Of a DNA stretch of 64,000 nucleotides, positions 51,771 to 62,248 are shown piece by piece. The notes under the pieces are model-generated. The model ran no database searches and had not been told where the DNA came from. It saw only the letters and a program-made list of their open reading frames with translations. The position numbers were made by a program, and so were the translations under genes. Source of the DNA: Deinococcus koreensis (GTDB taxonomy: Bacteria; Deinococcota; Deinococci; Deinococcales; Deinococcaceae); assembly GCF_002901445.1 (NCBI RefSeq), contig NZ_PPPD01000001.1, forward strand, positions 3,460,481 through 3,524,480, written 5' to 3'. The number at the start of each line of letters is the position of its first letter. The first letter of the stretch is position 1.

Positions 51771-53336
51771 CTACTTCGGCTCGTTCTGGATGACGATGCG
51801 GCCTTCCGGCTGCGGAGCGAGGTTCGGGTTGGCCTTCAGATAGTTCACCAGGATGTCGACATCGAGCGTGCCCGTATCCAGGCGCGGCGCACCCTTGAAC
51901 ATCGTGAAGCCGTCGCCGCCGCCCGCCGTGAAGTTGTTCATGGCGACCTTGTACACCGTGGCGTCCGCGATGGGCTGGCCGTTCAGCGTGACGCTCACCA
52001 CGCGGCTGCCCGCGGGCCGGCCCAGGTCGAAGGTGTAGGTCATGCCCCTGGAGAGGTGCAGGAACTGGCCCTTGTTCTCGGCCCAGGTGGCGACCCCGTG
52101 TTCCAGCGCGGCCCTGATCTGCGCGCCACTCAGGTCGAGGATGCTCAGCGAGTTGCCGAAGGGCTGCACGGTGATGGCTTCCTCGAAGGTCACCGGGCCG
52201 GCGTCGATGCTGGAGCGCACGCCTCCACCGTTGACGAAGGCGAGCTGCGCCCCGGCCTTCTGCCCGGCGGCCAGCGCGGCGTCGGCCAGCACGTTCGCCA
52301 TGGTGCTCTCCCGCCGGCGGACGATCTCGCGGGCGCCGTTCAGGGGGGCACCGGCCGTGCCCACGACCTGGGCGCGCAGGTTGGCGATCGGCACTGACAG
52401 CGTGGCGATCATCCGGCGGGCGGTGTCGTCCTCGGCGATGTCGCTGGTCACGGGAACGGGGTTGCCTTCCCAGCTTTCCACCGCGCCCGCGTCCGTGAAG
52501 TTCACCTTGATCCGGCCGAGCACCTTGCCCCACTCCCAGGCCGCGACCAGCAGCGTGCGGTTGCCGTCCGGATTCTGGACGACGGTCGGGTACGGCCCCT
52601 CACTGGCCGGGAAGTCCTTGTTCTCGAAGGTGCCCAGCAGCGTGTGGCTGTGGCCGCCCACGATCAGGTCGATGCCCGGCACGGTCCCCGCGACCTGCTG
52701 CTCCAGCGTGTAGCCCAGGTGCGAGGCCAGGATGATCTTGTTCACGCCCTGATCCTGCAGCGCCTTTACCGAGGCGTTCAGGCTGTCCATCAGCTCCAGC
52801 ATCTTCACGTTCGGGCCCGGCGAGGAGATCAGCGGCAGATCCGGCGTCACGGCGCCGATCACGCCGACCTTCTCCCCGCCGACGCTGAGCACCGCAGAGG
52901 GCTTGATGAGGTCTTTGAGCAGCGGCTCGGCGCTCAGGTCGAGGTTGCTGGCCAACACCGGGAACTTCGCCTTCTGCACGAAGGCCGCCAGCGCCGCCGG
53001 GCCGTCGTCGAACTCGTGGTTGCCCACCGTCATGGCCTGATAGCCCTGCAGGTTCATGAACAGCACGTCGGCCAGGCCCTTGTAGACGTTGTAGAACAGC
53101 GTGCCCTGGAAGGTGTCGCCCCCGGAGAGCACCAGCGGGTTGGGATCCTCGGCGGTGTACTTGCGGATCAGCGTGGTCTGCCGCGAGTACCCGCCGTACT
53201 TGTTCTGCCCGATGGTCACCGGGTCGAGGTGCCCGTGCAGGTCGTCCGTGTGCAGCACGGTCACGGTCAGAGGAGCGGCGGTCGCGGCGCCTCCGAGCAG
53301 GCTGAGGCTCAGCAGCAGGGTCAGGGAGCGTTTCAT
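51771..53336 (-). CDS. secreted 5'-nucleotidase / UshA-type metallophosphatase
   Basis: 521 aa. Signal peptide (LTLLLSLSLLGGAATA), metallophosphoesterase domain with VTVLHTDDLHGHLDP, LSGGDTFQGTLFYN, VGNHEFDDG, ILASHLGYTLE and IDLIVGGHSHTLL, then the C-terminal 5'-nucleotidase domain (LAFVNGGGVRSSIDAGPVTFEEAITVQPFGNSLSILDLSGAQI). It hydrolyses extracellular nucleotides to nucleosides for scavenging. The first motif has Asp where HTNDxHG is usual. Deinococcus secretes such enzymes, linked to clearance of damaged nucleotides. Confidence 0.93.
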   Translation of the reverse strand: MKRSLTLLLSLSLLGGAATAAPLTVTVLHTDDLHGHLDPVTIGQNKYGGYSRQTTLIRKYTAEDPNPLVLSGGDTFQGTLFYNVYKGLADVLFMNLQGYQAMTVGNHEFDDGPAALAAFVQKAKFPVLASNLDLSAEPLLKDLIKPSAVLSVGGEKVGVIGAVTPDLPLISSPGPNVKMLELMDSLNASVKALQDQGVNKIILASHLGYTLEQQVAGTVPGIDLIVGGHSHTLLGTFENKDFPASEGPYPTVVQNPDGNRTLLVAAWEWGKVLGRIKVNFTDAGAVESWEGNPVPVTSDIAEDDTARRMIATLSVPIANLRAQVVGTAGAPLNGAREIVRRRESTMANVLADAALAAGQKAGAQLAFVNGGGVRSSIDAGPVTFEEAITVQPFGNSLSILDLSGAQIRAALEHGVATWAENKGQFLHLSRGMTYTFDLGRPAGSRVVSVTLNGQPIADATVYKVAMNNFTAGGGDGFTMFKGAPRLDTGTLDVDILVNYLKANPNLAPQPEGRIVIQNEPK

Positions 53337-53445
53337 ACCCGACCAGTGTACGGTTCAGGCCAGTGGACGGTGGGGGGAGGGGGCCTCTGCCGAACCTGCA
53401 CGGCCAGGCTCGCCTGACCCGACTCCGATGACCCGTGGCTGGGGC

Positions 53446-53883
53446 TCAGGCCGGGTTCCGGTCTCCCGGCTCGTCTGTGCCAGGTTCGTCCAGGCCGTCG
53501 GCCTGGGTCGCGTTCACGTCGATGGTCGGATGACGCTTCTGGAACCGCACGCTGAGCACGCCGCCCTGCAGCTGCGCCTCGCCGGTCTGGGGCAGCACCT
53601 CGTCGGGAAAGCTGAAGCTGCGGCGGAAGGTGCCGGCCGGTCGTTCGCCCTGCAGGCGGCGTTCCAGCGCCGGACGTTCACCGGCCACCGTGACCGTGTT
53701 GCCCTCTTCCAGCAGTTCCAGGCTCTCGGGCAGCACGCCGGGCACGTCCAGATGCAGCACCAGATGGGTATCCTCGGCCGTCCAGTCGGCGGCGGGCAGC
53801 CAGGGGCCGACGCCGCCGAGCGTCTCGACCTCCTCGCGCAGACTCATCAGTTGTTGCAGACGGGCGAGTACCGGCTCGTTCAT
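53446..53883 (-). CDS. Hsp20/alpha-crystallin small heat-shock protein
   Basis: 145 aa. The alpha-crystallin domain runs from about residue 35 (WLPAADWTAEDTHLVLHLDVPGVLPESLELLEEGNTVTVAGERP) through GTFRRSFSFPDEVLPQTGEAQLQGGVLSVRFQKR, with the conserved GVL motif. ATP-independent holdase against aggregation. The C-terminal tail lacks an obvious I-x-I oligomerisation motif, so the assembly may be small. TAGCGT lies 7 nt before the ATG at 53883, fixing the start; divergent from miaA. Confidence 0.88.
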   Translation of the reverse strand: MNEPVLARLQQLMSLREEVETLGGVGPWLPAADWTAEDTHLVLHLDVPGVLPESLELLEEGNTVTVAGERPALERRLQGERPAGTFRRSFSFPDEVLPQTGEAQLQGGVLSVRFQKRHPTIDVNATQADGLDEPGTDEPGDRNPA

Positions 53884-53984
53884 GCTGCCAACGCTAGCAT
53901 CTGCCCTGAAGCGGGTGGGTGTGTGCCGCGCGGGGAACGCGGCCCGGCGCCGGACGCCGGGGGCCACTGCGTACAATGCCGCCT

Positions 53985-54920
53985 GTGCGCCGCATTCCCA
54001 TCCTGACCGCCCCCACGGCCGCCGGCAAGTCGGCCCTGGCCCTGCAGGTCGCCCTGGAGCGGGGCCAGGCGGCCGGGCTTGGGGCCGCCCTGGAGATCGT
54101 CTCGGCCGACGCCTTCACGGTGTACCGGGGCCTGGACATCGGCACGGCCAAGCCCACGGCCGCCGAGCGCGCGGCGGTGCCCCACCACCTGCTGGACACC
54201 GTGGAGGTCACGCAGCCCTCCGATGTGGCCCAGTTCGTGCAGGCCGCCGAAACTGCCATCCGGGACATCCTGAACCGGGGCCGCACGCCCCTGGTGGTGG
54301 GCGGCACCGGCTTCTACCTGGGCGCCCTGCTGCGGGGCCTGCCGCTGACCCCGCCCTCGGAGCCCGCCCGCCGGGCCGAGGTCGAGTGGGAACTGCAGGA
54401 GCGCGGTCTGGACGCCCTGCTCGCCGAGATCGCGGCCGCCGACCCGGCCGAGGCGGCGCGCATGGAGCGCAATCCCCGGCGGGTGGTGCGGGCGCTGGAA
54501 CTCTACCGGGCCACCGGCCGGCTGCCCGGCCACTACGGCCGGCGGCCGCCCGCCTTCGGGTACGACGTGACCGCGCTCACACGTCCCCCCGAGGAGCTCG
54601 GGCGCCGCATCGGGGAACGAACCCGCACCATGCTCCAGGCGGGCTGGCCAGGGGAGGCCGGGTGGCTGGCCGCTCAGGTCGACCCGGAGACGGTGCCACT
54701 GCCGACCGTCTGGCAGGCGCTGGGCTACCGCGAGGCCCTGGCCGTGCAGCGGGGCGCCCTGGACGTGGCCCAGGCGGCGGAGCGGATCACCCTGGCCACC
54801 CGGCAGTACGCCAAGCGCCAGGCCACCTTCATCCGCACCCAGCTCGGCGCGCCCCTCCTCAGCCCCGAGGAGGCCCGTGAGCGGCTGCTCGGGCTGACCG
54901 CCCTGTGGCGCGGCACTTAA
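53985..54920 (+). CDS. miaA: tRNA dimethylallyltransferase
   Basis: 311 aa. Adds the dimethylallyl group to A37 of tRNAs reading UNN codons. P-loop ILTAPTAAGKSALALQV, then VSADAFTVYRGLDIGTAKPT (substrate Asp), LVVGGTGFYLGALLRGLPLT and ATRQYAKRQATFIR. The start is taken as GTG 53985 because TACAAT lies 7 nt upstream; an ATG at 53976 overlaps that -10 box. Its product is the substrate of MiaB (18054-19433). Confidence 0.93.
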   Translation: MRRIPILTAPTAAGKSALALQVALERGQAAGLGAALEIVSADAFTVYRGLDIGTAKPTAAERAAVPHHLLDTVEVTQPSDVAQFVQAAETAIRDILNRGRTPLVVGGTGFYLGALLRGLPLTPPSEPARRAEVEWELQERGLDALLAEIAAADPAEAARMERNPRRVVRALELYRATGRLPGHYGRRPPAFGYDVTALTRPPEELGRRIGERTRTMLQAGWPGEAGWLAAQVDPETVPLPTVWQALGYREALAVQRGALDVAQAAERITLATRQYAKRQATFIRTQLGAPLLSPEEARERLLGLTALWRGT

Positions 54921-55005
54921 GCGTTCCTTTTCACATGGCCCGTCCGTACGCCTCGGCGCCCCCCAGGACGGGCTCGCCACCAGATCGGCCTGCGGGACGC
55001 CGGAC

Positions 55006-55033
55006 TTGTGTCCGCGCAGCGAGGCGCTAGAGT
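55006..55033 (+). promoter_or_regulatory. glgC promoter
   Basis: TTGTGT (55006-55011), 16-bp spacer, TAGAGT (55028-55033). This gives an untranslated leader of about 80 nt, unlike the leaderless genes around it; the leader contains a direct repeat of CAGCTGATCG. Confidence 0.55.
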
Positions 55034-55120
55034 GAACCCAAGCACAAGCCCTGTCACGCAGCTGATCGCCAGCTGATCGAGCACCCGTCGTCCATATCGT
55101 CCGTTCTGGAGGGGAAACAG

Positions 55121-56362
55121 ATGAAACCACGTGTACTGGGCATGATTCTCGCAGGCGGGCAGGGTTCCAGGCTGGCCCCGCTGACGCAGAAGCGCTCCAA
55201 GCCCGCCGTGCCCTTCGGCAGCAAATACCGCATCATCGATTTCGCCATCAACAACTTCATCAACTCGGGCATGTTCTCCATCTACGTGCTCACGCAGTAC
55301 AAGGCCCAGAGCCTGACCGAGCACATCCAGCGCGGCTGGCGCTTCGGCACCTTCCTGAGCGACTACTTCATCACGCTGGTGCCGGCCCAGATGTACCGCT
55401 TCGAGGAGCTGGGGCCGGTGTGGTACCGCGGCACCGCCGACGCCGTGTACCAGAACATGCACCTGATCGACAACCACGACGCCGACTACGTGGCGATCTT
55501 TTCGGGCGACCACATCTACAAGATGAACGTCGAGCACATGCTCCAGCAGCACATCGACACGCGCGCCGACCTGACCATCGCGGCCTACCCCATGCCGCAG
55601 GCGCAGGCCCACCAGTTCGGGATCATGCACGTGGACGACCGCTGGAAGGTCACGGATTTCCTGGAAAAGCCCAAAGACCCGCCCAGTATCCCCGGCCGCC
55701 CCGACATGAGCCTGACCTCCATGGGCAACTACATCTTCTCGCGCCGCGCGCTGGACGAACTGCTCGAGACCAACATGGCGGGCGGGGAAGAGGGCTTCGA
55801 CTTCGGCGGCGACGTGATTCCGCGCGCCCTGGCCGACGGCTACAACGTCAGGGCCTACGACTACCACCGCAATCCGGTGCCCGGCCAGAAGGGGCCGAAC
55901 ACCTACTGGCGCGACGTGGGGACGCTCGACGCCTATTTCGAGGCGAACATGGATCTGGTCAGCGTCAATCCGGAGTTCGACCTCTACAACCCGGAATGGG
56001 TGTTGCGGACTTCCTCCGAGTTCTCACCGCCCGCCAAGTTCGTACACGAGACCGATGGCCGCAAGGGGCAGGCCTTCAACTCGATCATGGCCGGGGGCGC
56101 GATCATCTCGGGCGGCACGGTGCGCGACTCGGTGCTGGGGCGCTCGGTGCGAACCCATTCCTACTCGCTGGTCGAGAGCTGCGTGCTGTTCGACGACGTG
56201 GAGGTCGGCCGCAACTCGCACCTGAGGCGCGTGATCGTGGATAAGAACGTGACCATCCCGCCCGGCACCAAGATCGGCCTCGACCCCGAGCACGATCGTG
56301 CCCGCGGCTTCACGCTCACCGAGAAGGGCGTGGTGGTGGTACCCAAGAGCTACAGCTTCTAG
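55121..56362 (+). CDS. glgC: glucose-1-phosphate adenylyltransferase
   Basis: 413 aa. Makes ADP-glucose for glycogen. Pyrophosphorylase signature [43 protein letters not shown] at the N-terminus, then [26 protein letters not shown] and the C-terminal left-handed beta-helix ([56 protein letters not shown]). Allosteric control by glycolytic intermediates is usual. GGAGGGG 6 nt upstream fixes the start. Confidence 0.95.
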   Translation: MKPRVLGMILAGGQGSRLAPLTQKRSKPAVPFGSKYRIIDFAINNFINSGMFSIYVLTQYKAQSLTEHIQRGWRFGTFLSDYFITLVPAQMYRFEELGPVWYRGTADAVYQNMHLIDNHDADYVAIFSGDHIYKMNVEHMLQQHIDTRADLTIAAYPMPQAQAHQFGIMHVDDRWKVTDFLEKPKDPPSIPGRPDMSLTSMGNYIFSRRALDELLETNMAGGEEGFDFGGDVIPRALADGYNVRAYDYHRNPVPGQKGPNTYWRDVGTLDAYFEANMDLVSVNPEFDLYNPEWVLRTSSEFSPPAKFVHETDGRKGQAFNSIMAGGAIISGGTVRDSVLGRSVRTHSYSLVESCVLFDDVEVGRNSHLRRVIVDKNVTIPPGTKIGLDPEHDRARGFTLTEKGVVVVPKSYSF

Positions 56363-56375
56363 GCGGATGGCAGAT

Positions 56376-56408
56376 GGCAGATGGCTTAAAGATCTCGGGC
56401 CATCTGCC
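56376..56408. terminator. bidirectional terminator hairpin
   Basis: A 10-bp stem (GGCAGATGGC / GCCATCTGCC) with a 13-nt loop and TTCTGCT on the plus side, between convergent glgC and the mutase gene. Confidence 0.75.
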
Positions 56409-56433
56409 TTCTGCTATCGGCCTTCCGCATCCC

Positions 56434-58095
<1,662 letters not shown>

Positions 58096-58225
58096 GGGGC
58101 CTCCGGGGCGGGGGAGACTAACGCTCGTTAGGTTGACTCCCAGGGTAGCAGACGCGCGGCTGTTCCCGCTGTCTGCGCCATCTGGCGGATACGTTCAGAT
58201 CAGCGCCGCCCGTACGCTGGACGAA

Positions 58226-59173
58226 GTGACCTTCTCCAATCTGCCGACCGCCCACGATCTCGCCCGTATGAGTCTCGCCGCCCAGCACCCCCTCAGCCTG
58301 GACTGGTGCCCTGAAGCGGTTCGGCTGGACGGGCTGGAAGAGGAGCACGCCTTCGACCTGCAACTGGCGACCGACCGGGAACTGGCGCAGGGGAGGGCCG
58401 GGCAGATGGCGCTGGGCCACCCCGCCGAGGCCTACCTGAACCGCTGGCTGACCGCCCGGGGCGACCTCCAGGCCATGCTCAGCATCCGCTTCGAGGGCGG
58501 GAACCCGGAGCGGCCCTTCGTGGACGCCAGCGTCACGTCGCGTCCGCTCACGTTTGCCGATCTGCCCGCCCTGTCCGAGGCGGCCCGCCAGACCTACGCC
58601 GCTTTCCAGGTTCCCCGCCTCCGCTTCTGGAGCCCGCTGCCGATGCAGGGCGCCCGGTCGGCTTTCGTGGACGCCTCGCCGGACATGCGCGTACTGGCGG
58701 CGCCCCTCTCCGACCTGCGAGACCGCGAGGTTCCGGCGGGCCTGAGCCTCCGGCCCACCCGCGACGCCACCCATCTGCCCAGGGCCGCGTCGGCCTACGC
58801 CCAGATCGACACCCTGCACCCGGCGCACGTGGAGCAGGCGCGTCTGATCGACGAGGACACGCTGGCCGAGGCCATCGCGGCCGGCACCATGTTCGACGTG
58901 CTCTGGCAGGGCGAGTGGAGCGGGTACGCCGGCACGCTGCCCGAAACCCAGCTCGGGCTGCCCGCTCAGGTCGTGCAGGAACTGCTGCTCGCGCCCCACG
59001 CACGCGGTCAGGGCCTCGGCACATTCCTCTCGACCCTGCTCGCCCGCCACCTGCCCGACGACGGCCGGGTGCTCAGCGGCACGATCCACGCCCAGAACAG
59101 GGGTTCCCTCCAGGCGGCGACCCGCGCCGACAGGCACGACCTCGGCGGCTGGTGGTTTACCCCACTCGCCTGA
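58226..59173 (+). CDS. GNAT-fold acetyltransferase, two-domain
   Basis: 315 aa. The C-terminal GNAT domain has VVQELLLAPHARGQGLGTFLSTLLARHLPDDGRVLSGTIHAQNRGSLQAATRADRHDLGGWWF, with the acetyl-CoA loop ARGQGLG. The N-terminal half (about 1-160) looks like a second, degenerate GNAT-related domain. Acyl acceptor unknown. GTG start is 7 nt after TACGCT; upstream in-frame codons overlap the divergent mutase promoter. Confidence 0.75.
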   Translation: MTFSNLPTAHDLARMSLAAQHPLSLDWCPEAVRLDGLEEEHAFDLQLATDRELAQGRAGQMALGHPAEAYLNRWLTARGDLQAMLSIRFEGGNPERPFVDASVTSRPLTFADLPALSEAARQTYAAFQVPRLRFWSPLPMQGARSAFVDASPDMRVLAAPLSDLRDREVPAGLSLRPTRDATHLPRAASAYAQIDTLHPAHVEQARLIDEDTLAEAIAAGTMFDVLWQGEWSGYAGTLPETQLGLPAQVVQELLLAPHARGQGLGTFLSTLLARHLPDDGRVLSGTIHAQNRGSLQAATRADRHDLGGWWFTPLA

Positions 59174-59194
59174 CGCTCAGCGCAGGAACGGGTC

Positions 59195-59803
59195 TCACCT
59201 CAGGAACTGGGATTTGAGGAGGCTGGCCAGCCACGCCTCGTACTCGGCCGGCGTCCAGCCCTGCTCGGCCACCAGTTCCAGGTAGACCTCGGCGCGGGTC
59301 AGGGCCAGGTACAGGGCGGCGGCGCGCTCGGGCGGCATCCGGAAGTCTCCCGCCCAGCTGCGGATGGTCGCGCCCACAGTGCTCCGGCGACCTGCCAGAG
59401 CCTCCCGAAGTTCGGCGGCAGCCTCCGGATCGGACGCGGCGGCCACACTGTACACCGCCATCATGCGGGCGCCGGACTCCCACTGCCGGCGGGTGGCCTG
59501 CGCCGCCAGCTCCAGACGCCGGGCCGGGTCGGCCTGCTGCCCCGCCAGCCGGTACAGGTCGCGCTGCCCCGACGTCTGGTGCCAGCCCTCGCGGATCGCC
59601 TTCAGGATGCCCCGCTTGTTCGTGAAGGCGTTGTACACCGTGCTCACCGCCACCCCGGCACGGGCCGCGATGGCGTCCATGGTGGTCGTGCTGTAGCCCC
59701 CCTCCAGGAACAGGTCGGTGGCCGCCTGCACGATCAATTCCCGTGTGGCCCGGGCCTGCCGCTGACGATGGGTGAGGGGGAAGGTGGCGTTGCTGTCCGG
59801 CAT
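59195..59803 (-). CDS. TetR-family repressor
   Basis: 202 aa. N-terminal TetR HTH: RELIVQAATDLFLEGGYSTTTMDAIAARAGVAVSTVYNAFTNKRGILKAI (residues 20-70). The C-terminal ligand domain is helical. TATACT lies 7 nt before ATG 59803 (leaderless). The 25-bp palindrome between it and the divergent SnoaL-like gene is its likely operator, giving autoregulation and control of the neighbour. Confidence 0.88.
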   Translation of the reverse strand: MPDSNATFPLTHRQRQARATRELIVQAATDLFLEGGYSTTTMDAIAARAGVAVSTVYNAFTNKRGILKAIREGWHQTSGQRDLYRLAGQQADPARRLELAAQATRRQWESGARMMAVYSVAAASDPEAAAELREALAGRRSTVGATIRSWAGDFRMPPERAAALYLALTRAEVYLELVAEQGWTPAEYEAWLASLLKSQFLR

Positions 59804-59822
59804 CAAAAGGAGTATAACCATC

Positions 59823-59847
59823 TTGACTGTAGTGTCACTACAGTCAA
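59823..59847. promoter_or_regulatory. 25-bp perfect palindrome, probable TetR operator
   Basis: 12-bp arms TTGACTGTAGTG and CACTACAGTCAA around a single central T, midway between the divergent TetR and SnoaL-like starts. Confidence 0.8.
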
Positions 59848-59859
59848 TGGAGGCTCACT

Positions 59860-60276
59860 ATGATTGCTTCGGCAGACGTCTCGGTGGTGCGGCAGATGAT
59901 CGAACGGGCCTTCAACGCGGGTGACCTCAGCGCGGTGGACGAACTCCTCTCTCCGGAAGCCGTCGACCATCAGGAGCAGCCTGGGGTGAACTTCCCGGCA
60001 CACCTGAAGGGCGTCATCTCGATGCTGCGCGCCGCCTTCCCCGATCTCCATTTCGAGATCCAGCACCTGATGGCCGACGGTGAGATAGTCGCCATGAATT
60101 CGGTCATGACCGGCACCCACCTGGGCCCGATGCGCGACCTGCCGGCGACCGGGCGCCCCGTTCAGGTTCGCCACATGCATTTCGTGCGGGTGGTGGAGGG
60201 CCGGGGCACCGAGCTGTGGCACCTCTGGGACACACCCGGTTTGATGCGGCAGCTGACCGCGCCGGCACCGGTGTAA
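59860..60276 (+). CDS. SnoaL-like ester cyclase family protein
   Basis: 138 aa. NTF2-fold SnoaL pattern: VVRQMIERAFNAGDLSAVDELLSPEAVDHQ, FPDLHFEIQHLMADGEIVAMNSVMTGTH and HMHFVRVVEGRGTELWHLWDTPGLMRQL. Members include polyketide cyclases and many proteins of unknown role. GGAGG 7 nt upstream of ATG. Probably induced when the TetR ligand is present; a detoxification role is only a guess. Confidence 0.82.
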   Translation: MIASADVSVVRQMIERAFNAGDLSAVDELLSPEAVDHQEQPGVNFPAHLKGVISMLRAAFPDLHFEIQHLMADGEIVAMNSVMTGTHLGPMRDLPATGRPVQVRHMHFVRVVEGRGTELWHLWDTPGLMRQLTAPAPV

Positions 60277-60651
60277 ACCGGTGGGGGCCGCGGAGTGCGG
60301 CGGGTGGATAGTAGGGCCGCACTCCGCGGTCGACAGCCCGGCAGAGCAGGCCAGGGCCTGCTGGTCGCCTGGCGGGCGGAACAGCTCCGGCGCGATGACC
60401 GTGACGAAGTCGGTGCCCGGAACCCGCTTCCCCAGGGTCAGGCTCACGGGTTCTGGCTGGACGGCGGATCGGGTGGGCACGTGGGGGAGGTCGCCGGGCC
60501 GGGGTCACGCGGTACCCAGGAACCGATGATTGACCGCCTCAGCCCTGACCCTCCCCACGCTGAGCCACGGCAGGATGAGGAGCCCGGTTCCGCGGCGTCC
60601 GCAGGTTACGGCCGTTCCAACCCGTGAAGCAGCCGGGGCTCGGTGCGGGCC
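60277..60651. other. 375-bp region without a gene, with a long hairpin
   Basis: A 14-bp stem (CCGCGGAGTGCGGC at 60288-60301 with GCCGCACTCCGCGG at 60316-60329; 14-nt loop) follows the SnoaL-like gene and may terminate it, though no T-run follows. The remainder shows no supportable gene. Confidence 0.5.
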
Positions 60652-61851
60652 TCACGGACTGGCGTGCAGCGTGAACAGCGTCCGACCGATCCACTCCACC
60701 ACGGCCGGGATCTGCTCCTCCATGTCCTCGGAGTCCTGAACGTCGCTCTGGTCGTTCAGGTAGGTGTAGGCGAACATCCGGCCGTCCGGGGTCTCCACCA
60801 GCCCGGTCAGCGTGAGCAGGCGCCAGCCACTACCGGCCTTCGCGCCCCAGTACGAGGTCTTCAGGGTGGTGGATGGGGGGCGGCAGCAGCCCTTCGCCAG
60901 TGACTTCCGGAAGACCTTCCGGGAACCGGGCTTCAGGTTGCGGCCCGGCAGCACCCGCGCCATCAGGTCGGTGTAGGCCTTCGCCGTGCTGAGGTTCTGG
61001 ATGGCCAGATCGATCTCCGGGCTCTGGTCGGGCCCACGGAAGTAGGTGTCGATGGCCGCCTCCACCTCCGGGCCCGTCCACTCTGCGGCGCCCGCGTTCA
61101 GGCGGGTGGCCACCGCCAGCCGTTCTCCGAAGGGGAGGGCGGCGTAGCGCCGTGCGCCGGCCGACAGGTCGGGGCCGAGCACGGCCGCCTGCAGGCCGCC
61201 CTGAGCGGCCCACGCCGCCTTGCCTGTCAGCAGGAGCTGCGTGCAGGGGCTGCGCTCCCGCACCGATCGGGCCAGCCGCTGCGTGCCGACGCGCAGGTGC
61301 AGCAGGTCGGCCGCCGTGTTGTCGCTGAGCTCGAGAGCGCGCCGCAGCAGGGTCAGCACGGGATTCGTCCCGGCCGGGAAGAGCTCGATGCTCCGACTGG
61401 CGGCGGTGGTCGTGAGCGGCGTGGTCAGCGTGAGCTGCCCGGCATCCACGTCCCGCAGGGCCTGTTCCACGATCAGCGGCTTGACCGTGCTGGCGAGGGC
61501 GAAGAGCGCGTTGCTGGCCCCGAGACCGACGCTGCGGCGCACCCGGAGCGTCGCCGGATCGTACTCGGCCCCGTAGAACGACACCCGTCCGGACACTGCG
61601 GTGGGCAGGGGCGGGGGCGTGAGATCGGGGGAGAGGGGGTCGCCACAGGTGGTCGGGCGCGGGGCCGGTGCGGGGGGAGTGGTCGGCTGCGGGCCGAGGG
61701 TCGCCAGAGCGACCGCCAGCACGTTCAGGAGCGCCAGCGCCGTCAGGATGCGTCGACGTTTCCTCCACATCCGCACATCGCGCCACCGCCTCGCCCCTGC
61801 TCGCCTCACCCGGGCGAACCACTCCTGAACCGGCACGGGGGGCGGGCGCAC
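60652..61851 (-). CDS. membrane-anchored beta-lactamase-like serine hydrolase
   Basis: 399 aa. A basic N-terminus and one TM segment (ILTALALLNVLAVALATLG, about 34-52) anchor a class A beta-lactamase/PBP-like domain: SxxK in LASTVKPLIVEQ, SDN in ELSDNTAADLL and KxG in YWGAKAGSGWRLLTLTG. The KTG box is altered to KAG, so hydrolysis of beta-lactams is uncertain; it may act on peptidoglycan or another ester. Start set at GTG 61851, 7 nt after TACAGT. Confidence 0.78.
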   Translation of the reverse strand: MRPPPVPVQEWFARVRRAGARRWRDVRMWRKRRRILTALALLNVLAVALATLGPQPTTPPAPAPRPTTCGDPLSPDLTPPPLPTAVSGRVSFYGAEYDPATLRVRRSVGLGASNALFALASTVKPLIVEQALRDVDAGQLTLTTPLTTTAASRSIELFPAGTNPVLTLLRRALELSDNTAADLLHLRVGTQRLARSVRERSPCTQLLLTGKAAWAAQGGLQAAVLGPDLSAGARRYAALPFGERLAVATRLNAGAAEWTGPEVEAAIDTYFRGPDQSPEIDLAIQNLSTAKAYTDLMARVLPGRNLKPGSRKVFRKSLAKGCCRPPSTTLKTSYWGAKAGSGWRLLTLTGLVETPDGRMFAYTYLNDQSDVQDSEDMEEQIPAVVEWIGRTLFTLHASP

Positions 61852-61966
61852 GTGCGGCACTGTAGCAGGGCGCAGCCAGACTGGAGTCACTCGGGGGCCC
61901 CACGAACCGCCCCGAATGTGCCCCGCTGTGCGGGTTCAGGGCCAGCCGCCAGATAGCATGGAGGCT

Positions 61967-62248
61967 ATGACGAAGAGTATTGCCGCATTTCAGGACGAAC
62001 ACGGGCGCATCACCGGCTGGCCCAGCGACCGCCGCCGGGCCCACCAGCTCGCGATCCTCGACTACCTGACGGGCCTGTTCGAGCCCGGCGTCTCCTACGA
62101 CCAGGGGCAGGTCGACCAGATCCTGGCGGATCACAGCACGGTGGACGACCCGACCATCCTGCTGCGGGAGCTGGTCGACGGCGACTACCTGGCGACCGCC
62201 GACGGCACCTACTGGCGGGCCGACGGCCGCCCCGGATCACGTGGCTAA
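61967..62248 (+). CDS. DUF2087 protein
   Basis: 93 aa. [63 protein letters not shown] is the DUF2087 pattern, a small winged-helix-like unit often fused to ArsR-type regulators. TAGCAT lies 7 nt before the ATG. Its stop overlaps the radA GTG by 8 bp, so translation of radA is probably coupled to it. Confidence 0.82.
   Translation: MTKSIAAFQDEHGRITGWPSDRRRAHQLAILDYLTGLFEPGVSYDQGQVDQILADHSTVDDPTILLRELVDGDYLATADGTYWRADGRPGSRG

Noticed and set aside
60281..60627. Short plus-strand frames after the SnoaL-like gene
   Set aside because: They run through the long hairpin, lack start signals, and show no family pattern.
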